From: Amia ocellicauda | Taxonomy: Eukaryota > Chordata > Actinopteri > Amiiformes > Amiidae | NCBI RefSeq assembly: GCF_036373705.1 | Contig: NC_089855.1 | Span: 13,047,719 to 13,111,718, forward strand | Direction of reading: 5' to 3' | Length of the DNA: 64,000 nucleotides | Shown: piece after piece, positions 9,961 to 56,800 of the stretch | Numbering within the stretch: the stretch's first letter is position 1 | Layout of the letters: every line of letters begins with the position of its first letter | Notes under the pieces: generated by a model | What the model saw: only the letters and a program-made list of their open reading frames with translations | Told to the model about the DNA's origin: nothing | Databases searched by the model: none | Made by a program: the position numbers and the translations under genes

Positions 9961-10734
9961 TTAAGTAGGATAGTTGCTGTAGTATAGGTTTGTTCATAGT
10001 ATGTAAGTTACTATAAGCATATTTAAGTCTTATTGAGCATACCATGGAAATAGCCCCACGGGTAATTAAGCTGTTTTTACACCATACAACCTCTATAGTA
10101 TGGTAAACATGTGGTAAAGCATAGTTTATCATGGGAATGGGATAAAGTGTAGTGAGGTGTACTATGCTATAAATTGTAAGGTGTGTATGGTAAAATGGCA
10201 AAAACATGGTACATGATGATGTGAAGCATAGTAAAAGTAATGTATACACACAAACTCATACATACAGACCAAATGGGCCAAAGACTGCATTCTTGTCCCA
10301 TATGACACGTCTCTGTTCTCTATGAAGTTCTCTGAAGTTTTCAATGCAATCCATCACCCCAGTATCATGATTCGTGTTTAAGATTAGTTGGCATTTGTGA
10401 ATAAAGGCCGTCATCTCTCTCTCTATATAGGCTATATAATGGTTTAATGATTAGGATTCTTACCATGCAAAGCTTTGCCATGAATCTGCAAAATGGTGAA
10501 GTTTGTATTTACTTTCTACGATGGGTTTTAAATTAAATTTAAATGTAAACTGCAAAAAACAAAAAGTGTAGTACTAGATTTCCTTGAAATATGAAATGGG
10601 TCACCTATAAATATAGATTTTTTTTAAAGTTACTCCTTCATAAGATTTCTTGGTTTCTAAACCTGCATATTTATACTTTCATTTTATAAACCACATCACA
10701 TTGCAGAAAAACGAATTAGGAAGCATGGTTTAAT

Positions 10735-10814
10735 GCTGGCTTCACAGAACTAGTCTTGTACAATTAATATTGGGTAATACAAAACTATGGCTAACTAGGG
10801 TCTGTGAAAGCAGC
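10735..10814. repeat. Short palindromic element, TTTCACAGACC family, copy 3
   Basis: Ends GCTGGCTTCACAGAACTAG and CTAGGGTCTGTGAAAGCAGC, 80 bp, between UBE2A-like and ANKRD10. It has the same end design as copies 1 and 2 with a different centre. Confidence 0.65.
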
Positions 10815-11115
10815 AGTTTATGTGCATATATTAAGTCTTAATACAATTAAAATCACTCCCTAAGATCAGTAAAAAGATAAAAATGTTAACTGAAATAGAT
10901 ATTGGTTAAATACAAAAATAACCATATAACTGAAAATTTAATTTGACAAAGATTTATATAGATCGGTCTATATAAACCTGCAAGGTAGTACTTTTATATT
11001 TTACATTGTAGTGTTGCACTTTATATTTTGACCACAGATGTTCAGTGAAAACTAACTAAGCAAAGGAAAAATGTAAGATTAACACATTAAGCACAACAGC
11101 ATATTGAGAATGTTG

Positions 11116-11823
11116 TTTATTGTATTCAGACAGTGAAAACCAATACAGAATTACACAAAAAAGGAATGTAAAGACAACAGCCAATCTATAAAAGGTTGCA
11201 CAACCAAGCATCATCGCAACTATATAATCAGAGCCAAGTGCTAGAGCCAACAACTGGCATGATCTAAATTTTAATGCTTAAGAAAATGTTACATAAACTA
11301 TAGTCATATATGAATCAGAAAGCATCTGATCACCTTACAAAGCTTGCACTGCATATAAAAGCCATACATTGTTGGCACAAAAAACATTCGAACAAAACTT
11401 TCAAACTCTCTTTCAATCTGGCCAACGTGTCCATACACTAAACCCAGAGTCTCACTAAAGTACACATTTAACTAAAATCGATAACATTCAAAGTATTTGA
11501 TACATTTCATCAAGCTTTGCAACAATAAAACAAAATAAAATAAAAATATATGCATCTTCCTGCATTTATTAAAACGAACATCCCTTTTTAACTTGGTTTC
11601 AGTGAATTGGTATAACACTACCAACTGTTTATTTTCAAAACTCAAAAACTATTTCTTAAAATATAAAAGACCAACATAAATTTCCCTTTTGTTACAAGAT
11701 TGGCTTGCTTGGTTTAGATGTCAGCAACACAAAGTCAGTCAAAGCCCCAATAAAGGAAAGCAAAAATAACCGTTTAGTTAAGGGATGACAACACTGTCAT
11801 CCTCGTGCTGAGTAAGCTGCTCT
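11116..11823 (-). other. ankrd10: ANKRD10 3' UTR
   Basis: Runs from the TAA at 11826-11824 to a candidate AATAAA (TTTATT on the plus strand at 11116-11121), about 705 nt. AT-rich with no reading frame. Confidence 0.55.
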
Positions 11824-46920
<35,097 letters not shown>

Positions 46921-47039
46921 CCTACTTGTGTGCAATTGTCGTGCATGATCTTAAGTAATTCAGTTATTTTCGAATATGCAACGTTGTTTGAAAATTGTCA
47001 TTATGCATTCACTTCCACATGTTACCGGCCTGTAATCAT

Positions 47040-47110
47040 TTAAGAACATAAGAAAGTTTACAAACGAGAGGAGGCCTTCGACCCATCGTGCTCGTTTGGT
47101 GTCCATTAAT
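47040..47110 (+). repeat. LINE-derived fragment (AAGAAAGTTTACAAACGAGAGG type)
   Basis: AAGAACATAAGAAAGTTTAC followed by AACGAGAGGAGGCC and CATCGTGCTCGTTTGG is a high-copy interspersed repeat I recall from fish genomes, probably a CR1-type LINE end. Only about 70 bp remain. Confidence 0.5.
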
Positions 47111-47194
47111 ATCTAAGTGATCCAAGGATAAATAATATATATATATGTTAATGTTAAATGTTAAAGAAGCACATATTATTATTATTATTATTTC

Positions 47195-47226
47195 TTGGGA
47201 GACGCCCTTATCCAGGGCGACTTACA
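47195..47226 (-). repeat. SINE/LINE tail hairpin (AGACGCCCTTATCCAGGGCG)
   Basis: A perfect short hairpin CGCCCT-TATCC-AGGGCG followed by ACTTACA, preceded by an (ATT)n tract. It resembles the 3' tail of the SINE whose head is seen at 9836; here only the tail is left. Confidence 0.5.
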
Positions 47227-50050
47227 ACATAAACCCTGCTGGTTGTTTTCTGGCTAATGTTCACAGAAAAATTCAAAATGTGATTATATGTTTTATTTTC
47301 CACATTGTGAAGTGCGGACGAGCGGATCTCAGCGCCGGACCCGCAGACACACTGCGCAGCTGCGGGAGGGGCGGGGCCGCGGTCGTGTGTCGCAGACGCC
47401 CGCAGTTCTGCGCAGATCTGCGCTGCTCCACCAATGGGATCGATAGGATTCTGCAGACCACATTATTAAGGACCAAATACTAGAGTTAAAACATATACCG
47501 TAATACATTACCACATGTTTTCAGTTTACCACATCCCGTTATATATTTGGACCCCGGCTATTTGCTCTTTATCACCACTGCCGACAATGTACAGACATCA
47601 GTTTTATTGAAATCTCTGCAATTTTCTAAAGCGGTAAGAAGTTTTACAACACGACAGAAACATCAGAGACGTTTGATGAAAATACTCGGTTGCAATATCC
47701 CCTTGAGTCCGCCCGGTGGCGCTGCAGGTCCCGCAGGAGAGGCTGTTTGCGCTCATGCGGCTGCAGGACGCGGCGCTGCACATACGTCATCACAGGACAT
47801 TTCCCTTAAAGGAAGCCGAGCAGTGTGTGCTCTGCGGTTTAGTGCTCAGCTACACCTTATTAATAATGACTTTGAATTATAGCAGGGGAAATATTTATAT
47901 ATTTATTACTGCTAACGTAAAGTTCTACAAATCTTTCATGTGTGACCTCAAAGTAATGGTATTTAGAATAATGACCATCAATGCAATCGAAAACTCCCAG
48001 GCAACGTGTTATGTTTAGACAAGGCATGATAGAAAAAACATATATATTTGTATATATCAAATGTATGTGCTTCTAACAGAAACATTTGCAAATGCCACAC
48101 ATATATATCAATATACATACATATATATTTACATACATGTATATACACTTACTTACATTGCAAAACGTTAAGATCTTATCAATAAATCAGAAACCTGCAG
48201 TGTTTATGCCCCATGTTATTTACAGCTTTAAATGTTCCACGGAAGTGCTTCATACATAATTATTTCCTCAATAAAGACAAATTGTGCGTCCATTTTTTAT
48301 TTTTATTTTTCTTCTTTTCTAAGAGCTCCCTCTTGTGTACACTTAAATAAATGCATGGTCACTGATCCAACACTGAACATCTCGAAGTATGCCAAGCAAA
48401 GCCCACAAAAACAATTCAGTAAAAAAACACTGCCACATACTAACCCTAGCCTAATTATTAGCCCTAACAAAGGCTGAACAATCCAAAACTAAACCTGCAC
48501 CTGTCCAGATTAAATCTTTGAGCTGCCCATCAATCACATAATTCCTAAATCGCTCTATTGCTTTTTCACTTATGTAAAAACAAAAATGATCCAGTAACTT
48601 ATTGATGGTCCACATTTTGATTTGGACCGGGCCCATTCATTCAGTAGATAATCCAGCCTTTCCTGATTAGTGAAACATGTTTTTGATATCTAACATTAAC
48701 CATACCCCCCCCCCCCCCAGAATGTAAACCTTGATTGATCTCTATTCTGAATTTGAGTGAAAATGTAGCACAGCAGTCACAAATATTTTTAAAAAACTAC
48801 ATTTAAGACCATTCCTACCTAGTTCTGTATCTATAATTACTTTCCACAATAACCTAGGATATGATTTTGTAAGCTTAGACCAGTGGTGGGGATCCATGTC
48901 TATTCCCACCTGTTTACAACCTGGAAACTGTACTTAGTTAGTTCAATTAAGTAATTCTCAGTTGCAGTGGAATTAAAACCAAAGGACATATTTACTAACT
49001 AAATTATTTATACTATATGTTTAATATGTATTCGAAATGAACAAGGTCTGATCATCTTCTGGGAGAACCTAAAACGTCATCTATTCATCTGTTGATCTCA
49101 GTAATGCTCCACTTCACATTTACAACAGCTGAAGCTCAGATCACAAGCACCTTTACTTACTATTGCTATGCTCTGTATCAACATATGCTGCATCTCACTT
49201 GCTAAATTTGCTGTAGGCGATACTGTATTTCGATGATTTAGAGCAGAGACAGAGAATTTGAACCATAGATGGTGGTTAGGGGTGGAATAGGGGTTTCAAC
49301 AACCTAATCTGATACAAGCTGTCTTGCATGTTTAAAACAAACTACAGTGATTATTAGCTAACTAGCACATAGCATGCGTTAACATAACTAAAAAAATGAT
49401 ACATTTAGTACGTCTACAGTGGAATAAATACATACTCTAGTCATGAGACCAAACAAGTGTATTGACTCCTTAGCACGTTGCAGTCAGTGTTAACCGAGTC
49501 ATGTAGCTACATTTAAAATATGAACATATACTTGCACATTGATATGAATCCGTACTACTATTTTCCACAAGGCGGCGGGCTTTCGTTTATAAAACTACTG
49601 AGGTCAAGAAACTCGTGGATACACTGCTAATGTATATACACATCCAAGTAGTCTTTGACTTGATTGTCTTTATTTCTTTCTTTCTATTCATTAATAGAAC
49701 TGGTTTTCCATTTCATATAAAGCCACCTACTTCGCATAATGCTTCCAGGGTATCATAGGTTCTGCACAGGCTTAACCAGCCAAAACAAAGACACTATATC
49801 TTGATTTCTACAGGATGGTGGTCTGTCCCGCCCCCCAGCCCACCACACCCCACCCCCCTAAACCAGATGGCAAAGCTCCTTGCTTTTGAAGTCACCAATG
49901 TAAAATCATGTAAAACAGTTCCCCCTGAGATGCAAATGTCCCCGTCCACAATTGGAAGTGGCCATGTCGCCTTTCCATGGCGGTGATGTCATCTGCCGGA
50001 GGATCACTTGTGGGAGGCAGTGCAGGTTGTGTCTAACAGAGAAAGGCATC

Positions 50051-50321
50051 TGACAGCTTGCCAAAAAAAAAAAAAAAAAAAAAAAAAAGCACAGGAGGAG
50101 GAGAGAGAGAAAAAAAAAAAAAACTGGACCTGCTGGATTTTCAAATCGTCATCGTCTGCATCTACATGGGAGGGAAGGAGGTCTCTGCCCCAAACCTCAC
50201 ACCAATGCAGAGAGGAAATGTTTTAATTTGAGAGGAAAAAAAAGGGAATCCATCCATTTTTTAACCCCCCCCCCCCCCCCCTGATTTCCCCAACTGGATC
50301 GGATACACCGTGAATGTAGCC
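50051..50321 (+). promoter_or_regulatory. arhgef7: ARHGEF7 5' UTR/promoter zone with homopolymers
   Basis: Lies directly before the ARHGEF7 start codon. It contains A26 (50063-50088), an A/G-rich stretch, and C17 (50265-50281) ending 40 bp before the ATG. Only moderately GC-rich; no TATA box at a set position. Extent inferred. Confidence 0.45.
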
Positions 50322-50486
50322 ATGAACTCGGCCGAGCAGACCGTTACTTGGCTCATTACTCTGGGGGTCCTGGAATCGCCGAAAAAGACCATCTCGGATC
50401 CAGAAGGCTTTCTGCAGTCGTCCCTGAAAGATGGTGTGGTCCTCTGCAGGCTGCTGGAGCGGCTGCGCCCCGGCGCTATCGATAAA
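50322..50486 (+). CDS. arhgef7: ARHGEF7 coding exon 1
   Basis: The ATG at 50322 (context GTAGCCATGA) opens [20 protein letters not shown], identical to the mammalian CH-domain isoform. The exon ends GAIDK before AAA|GTAAGA. An in-frame GTG four codons earlier is not taken as the start. Confidence 0.95.
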
Positions 50487-50797
50487 GTAAGACATCCAGC
50501 CTTCCTCCCCGCATCCCGATCCCATGCGATGATGGCAAAACAGTACATTTCCCCTCTCTTAACCCCCGCTGCGTGTTGTCCTGATACGGTAGGATTTCTA
50601 TATCTATATCACACCACAGACGCCAATAACAAGTGTGAGGACACCACGCACGCTAACCAGGATCAGTGCTATTGTGTAGCATGGGCTGCAGTTTTCAAAA
50701 GTCAGATGTGTGGAAATGAAGGGGAAATGCATTCATTTCATATTTTATATTTATTAATTCATTCATGCGTTCATTATTTGCACCAGGCAGATGTGTG

Positions 50798-50829
<32 letters not shown>

Positions 50830-53800
50830 CAATAACACATTTTAAACAGTTTTTTTTTTTAATGCATTTCTTTAATTTGCCTATTCTCACGCTAAGATAA
50901 TGCACTTATATAAGGCACATTTGCGGCAAATCAACAGGGACTATTGATTTTTAAGGGCAGAGAGAAAGCGATCCCACATGAGCAGGCCGCCATTGCCTGG
51001 AAAAGCACACAGTACACAGCGAGCCTCGCACATTGTAAAGGCGCAGGCAGCGCCGTGTCGGGGACATCAGTCTGATCACATCTGATCCTGAGCTGTCGTG
51101 CTTTGTGCTGAACCACTTTCTGCTGATGTTCACCTGTGAGATTACAGTTCAAAACACAACACTTGTTTTGAACTTGACAGATGTCTTGCTTACGTAACAG
51201 ACAGTTATATTCGTTTTCACAATAATCAATTTATGGCACTGTGCAACCCTCTTCAACTTGGGTCTTACACCTTGTACCTTGGATATTGAGTTGCAAAGTA
51301 GTAAAATGGACTTCAGATATACACACCAAAACAAAATATGACATAATAGTGTTCTTCATGTATTTATTGTTAGCAATCTAAATGAAAAATAGAAGTATGA
51401 CACCTTATCTATTGCTATACATTCAATGTATTCACGGGGTGTAAACATATACTACTAGAATATAACATCTCACATAGAAGATCAATCATATTTTTACATA
51501 ACCACATTCAAGTTTAAGTTAACAGTAGCATATAAACAATTAGCCAACAGGATATCACAATTCAAAATGTGTGCATTTAAACAGATGACCAGGTGCTTCT
51601 ACAATTGCTATTTCGTTCCTTAAATATGCCACAGATGTTTTATTTAGTCAAAATGCAGTAATAATAATGCATGCATATCTAGCAATATAATTAGATACAA
51701 GTTATATTTGGAATAACTATAGGTTAAAGCCTAAGCCTGATAAAAATAAAAATAAATGCTTGAATAGTTTTAAAATAAAAAGCATTTTGTTTAGGCTAGA
51801 CTCAAATGAAAAGAAAAAAAAAAAAAGTGTAGCTAATCTTATGATCCCATGCTGATGAGTCAGTGTTACTGCAGTGTAAATATTACACAAAGTTCACAGT
51901 AAAAGTGTGATTTGCAGCAATTTCGTATGAATCTGGAATGTCAAGAATAACGAGATGCATTTACAATCTTGCTAATATTGATGCCCATGTAGGCTATATA
52001 TGCAACGACCCATAACGCACTGAACACAGACACACATTGGCCCTGTTGCACAAGATAATCCCACATATTTGTCAGCACGAACAGGCTACATTTAAAATTT
52101 CACCGCAAAGTTTCAACCCATGGAAACCACAAGCTTTGCCCCCCACCCTGCGTGCTCGCCTGCCTTCCTGCGGTCAGTCTGCCCCTCTTCCAGCGCCGCC
52201 GCCGCACTGTTATTGCGCGCAGATCAGGAAACGTCACTTCCTCTTTCCAATGCCCACTTCCCGGTAAAAAAATACAAATACAAAATATTTTCCAAAGACA
52301 GATGTGACCTAAAAGCCATATCACTACGTGAAGACATATAGCATGGGATTTCTCAATTAATAAATGACGTGCCAGAAAAAAGAAACACAGTTTGAGATTA
52401 AGTTCACACCCCCCCACCTCCTTCCTCTGCTCAGATTTACCAGGAACCGAGGAGCGACAGCGAGTGTCTGAGCAACATCAGGGAGTTCCTCAAAGCCTGC
52501 GGCTCCTTCCGAGTGGAGGTGAGTGCCCTCTTCCACTTCTCTGCCCTCACACACCCTTTGTGCAAAGTGCTGCTCTGTGCAAAGCAACAAGCACACAGAC
52601 AACACATGGGGAAGGACTGCCCTGTGGGTGGGTGGGTGGGAATGAGATGGATACAAAGTTGCTGAAAGGAGCTAAAACTGCACTAATCTATGGGCTGTAG
52701 CAGGCCTGCGCAAAACAGACACAATGTGTAAGGTTTGAGTGGCAAAACTGCATTAACAGTTGCGTATGCATTGAATTGTTTAAGCAGTAACCCAATGCAG
52801 CAGCTGCACTGTACCTTTTAGACCAGCGCCTTGTCAGTCTATATGTGCATTAGTTTTGTGAATTACCCTGCGGCTATGATGGTGAGATGTACTGCCTGCT
52901 ACATTGTAACGTCAGAATCTATCATTTTCGCATAATGTGTAGCCGTCTCTTGTGGAAACTGTATACACTGGATGATCAACCATCATGGGTGTAAAATAAC
53001 CTTGTTAATGATTGGGCAACTACAGTAGATGGGTGGAAGTGAGAGTAATTTGTTGTAGAAGGACTGGCCTTATTTGACATTTAAATCTCATTAGGGATTT
53101 GCAGTGAATGTACTTTATGCTGCAGTACAAAGAGGCATGTTAGAAGGGGGTAGCTGTGTGTTTGTAGGTGGGTTATTATGTTTTCATGTATGCAATATAC
53201 ATATATTTAATTTTACTCATTTAAAAATGTGCAATATACTTTCAGCTGTGGAAAAAAATAGATTTGCATCTTGTTAGAAGCTTAAGTTAGAAAAGTACAT
53301 GGTGTTTTATAAAGAAAAGGTGTATGAGTTTTCTTTGGAAGAAAAGCAAACCAATAGCATACATAATCTGAGTGCCTACTTCATACTAAAAGTTTAACGA
53401 GTATTTGAATGATCTCCAGTCAAAATTAAAGTGAAGCATGCTTGAACTTGATGAACTCAAATGGGAGCCAGGCAGGGATTGAATGCTTGCTATCCTGCTA
53501 TAGCATGTGTGAAGATTATATTGTAACTACCTTTGTTTGTACCTGGTTTGTTGATTTTTTTAAGGAAGTAAGATTCAACAATACAGCAACAGGAAGAAAT
53601 TAACTGAAGAACGGTCAATATTAACTGTTGTAACTTCAGTTCTGCCAGGAATTGATTTGCAGAGATATGAGATCACACACACTCATACAACTAGAGTGGC
53701 ATGCTTTATAGGGAAAGGAAAAGGACTAATTATTACTGTGTTACTAATAGCAGTCCAGCTTGTGTGAACTCCACCTATTTGTTTATCATTACTGGCAATA

Positions 53801-56800
53801 TCCCTAAGATTCAGGTGATCGTGCCAGTCTAAGCCATATTTCAGCTCAGTGTTTAATCAAAATTGTTAGCTTGTGGTAATAAGTGTTGCCATCGATTTAG
53901 TATTTCTTAAGAGCCAAATCTCCCTTGTATAGAGTCTGTCTCAATCGTGGGGAATTTTGTTTCCTGTGACTTACGGTTAATCATCACTAAGAATCGAGGT
54001 TCAGTTGGGAGCATGTGGTATGTAAAAATGTGAATTGGGTGCTTTACAATTGAAAGGAATTTCACAATGAGCAAATCCGTTTCACTAAGGTCGCATATGA
54101 AAAAATAGATACCATTAAGGAAACCTCAATACGGTTTCATGAAAAATATATTTTTAATTATTCGGATCCTTTGGCATTTACTTGCTTTATCCCATTCTGG
54201 AGTTATGCTTTTAACGATGAATAAATTAAACATGATCTGTGCTGAGAAAAGCCATCTTTAACTGCTTTAATATGTTTACGTTATGTCACATGCAGGCAGC
54301 AGAACATAGCATTGTCCTGGCATCCCGAAGTTCGTTCTCTCTCTCGCTCTGTATGGACGCTAGTGTGTGCGTGATCTGATATATCTATTATTGTTCAGTC
54401 TATGTACTGGATAAGTAGATCACACACTTCTGCAGTTCTATATTTTCCAAAGGGTAAAAGAGAGACTGAGAGCTGCAGGGGAATGCTGTATTCTGCTTCC
54501 TGTGTGTGATGTAACACAGAGAGTTTGGGCAGTGAAAGAGTGCATTTCTTAGCGCTGATACTTTTAACATTTCCTAACTGTTCCATATTAGAGCTCTTAA
54601 ACACTTGAAAGGAAACAAGTTACATAATCTTAATACTGATAATGAAAACTGAATGTTTTTGGTCCTTCGTAATTTTTCCAGGAAATAATAATCAGTTGAC
54701 CTTTTAACAAGTAAAGTAACCATTTTTTCCGTTGCGTTTGTCAGTGTGCTTTTAAAATGAAAGTATTCTTCTCCATACATTTAATCAATGGCATGAAGTG
54801 AATGATCTGTTTCCCCCCCCCCCCCCCCTCATAGTTTTATATTTGAAATATGGCAGTGAAAAGTTTTAGGCAGTAGCATCTTCACAATTGTGCCATTTTC
54901 AGTATATCTCACTAAGCCAGCTGTGGAGAAATCAGACAAGCCCCCTTTTGTACTCTGTAGAGCTGGAGCTGAGATGGTAATTCTTTAGACCTCATTAATT
55001 CAAATAGCAGTTCACAACACTGCAGACTTTTCAGCAGCTTATGAGAATTTAAGGTAGAGCACAAAAAACTATAAAAAACGAGTGAGTGCTCCGATATCTT
55101 TTCGGAGAAGATACAAATTCCCTACCTTCTAATTTAGTGGGTCATTAGTGTTGTTAGAAGTCTGACTTGAATGTGAATCTGTATGCATTTGCTCTCCAGT
55201 GTCTGTCTCATTTGGGTGTTCTTTAATTTAAAACTTAATTTTCATTAATAATTAATATGGTTTTGTGTTTCAAGTTTTCAAGTTTATGTAACCACATATT
55301 TCCCCTTCTCTGTATCTATATATGGAAATGGCTTCCATCCTTTCAACTGACTATTGCAACCCCATACATACCTAGGACAGGGTTGGCCACAGATGTGTAT
55401 CAGAAAGCTGTGTATTTTGCACTGTGATTCAGGACAGTATACGGATTATATGGTGGATTAGAGGTTCAGTTTCTGGTGAGACCTCTTGCACCTGGAGGCT
55501 GTCTGGAGGTGTCAGAGGTTGCTGCACTGCGTAAAGCTGAAAATCTCCGTTTTGTTATTTTTAACTGGGATTTCTGTACAGCGTTGGTGCTCCGTCTGCA
55601 TTCTATTGGGAATCCGGAGGGGAGTTCTGCAGGCTATCTGTGCTTCAATGTCTTCCAAATGTGGAGATTCACCTACAGATGAATTTTATTCTGAGAATCT
55701 AGTCAGTATGGAATTGTGAAATTAGTAATGGTAATGCACAAGCCTTTTCTGGCCAGTAGTCCCTGTAAGTGGCACTCGTGTGGCCCAAGCCTTCCTTAGA
55801 TGGGGTTGGATTAAGACCCCAGGCAGATCCTTGTGCTGCCAGACAATGGCGTTTCTCCTGTGGCTGGCCATCTGCCTGTGGAAATGGTGTAAGTGTGAGC
55901 TATGCCCGTTTTCCTGTGTGCACTTTGTGTTGTGCTGTTTGTGTTCCAGTTCAGAATGTGAAGGGGACCACCCCCATAATAAATAGCATATGAGATCCAC
56001 AGAGTGTCTTTTTTTCCACAATCCAGGTCACTGTGAGTGCGGTCGTGAGTCTGCTTGAATATCGAGGCTAAACTGAGAAAATATCAGGGAAAAGTAGCTG
56101 TTAATCCCTTTCCTTTTATCTTTTTTCTTTTTTCTTTATCTGAACAATGTAATTGCACCAAGGCTTTTTTCTGTAGTCAATGTGGTACTGCAGATACTAT
56201 AGAGTGTGTGGCGTGATTTGACTGTAGTATTTTGTTTCTAGTTCTCAATGATGGCAGTACTGTAACCGTGTATGAATAAAGCTCTGGTTTTATTATTCTG
56301 GTTTCAATCTAGATTTGTATTACATTTTTTCAGTGAACAGAAATGACTTCCAGTATTGCCCCTCTGCACTCCAATATCTTCTGCATTTCATCCCACCTGA
56401 CCATTCAATTAATTTGATCTATGAGCTTGCTAAAATCTGTAATCTTCTAAATGTCTTGTTAATTTTGAATTTTTAGAGGCAATTTGACATATCCAACTAG
56501 CTTATAATGAAAAATATGTTGAACCAAGTATTTGTTTAATTACTGATGGCTCTGCTTGAATTAAATCCAGAAGAGGTTTAGGTGCCCAGGGACAGGATAG
56601 GAAATCCTTATTGTAGACAGTATTTCAATTGACTGTATTCCAGCTTGCTTAGAAACCTCATTATTATGCCAACCTAAATGTAATATGTTCTTTTGATTTA
56701 AAATTTTGTCTTCTATTTTGTACCATCATAGTCTGTTGTTGTTTTGATCCTTGACATTGGATATCTGTTCTGATGGATATTTGGGTAGCAGCCTTGTAGG

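Larger units (their letters stand above)
9561..11100. other. Intergenic region between UBE2A-like promoter and ANKRD10 3' end
   Basis: Contains a GC-rich patch at about 9725-9860 with CRE-like TGACGTAG and GTGACGCG, a SINE copy (9836-9960) and one palindromic repeat (10735-10814). The rest is AT-rich with no supportable gene. Confidence 0.55.
46921..50050. other. Intergenic region between divergent ANKRD10 and ARHGEF7
   Basis: Contains repeat fragments at 47040 and 47195, two GC-rich patches (about 47310-47460 and 47700-47800), an A/T-rich microsatellite-like zone (about 48030-48145) and a C13 run at about 48706. No gene recognised; the reading frame across 47716-48018 lacks any family signature. 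Confidence 0.6.
50487..52434 (+). other. arhgef7: ARHGEF7 intron 1
   Basis: Contains a (GT)n microsatellite (about 50791-50829) and a GC-rich patch with ETS-like sites (about 52130-52265). No coding segment recognised. Confidence 0.7.

Noticed and set aside
47716..48018. 100-codon frame starting MALQVPQERLF near the divergent promoter region
   Set aside because: No recognisable domain and no splice context; it lies in a GC patch where open frames arise easily.
50008..50226. Plus-strand frame upstream of ARHGEF7
   Set aside because: Mostly Lys runs from the poly-A tracts; not in frame with the ARHGEF7 start.
55476..56021. Overlapping frames of 70-100 codons in ARHGEF7 intron 2
   Set aside because: Both strands are open without a family signature or splice sites; probably old repeat sequence.
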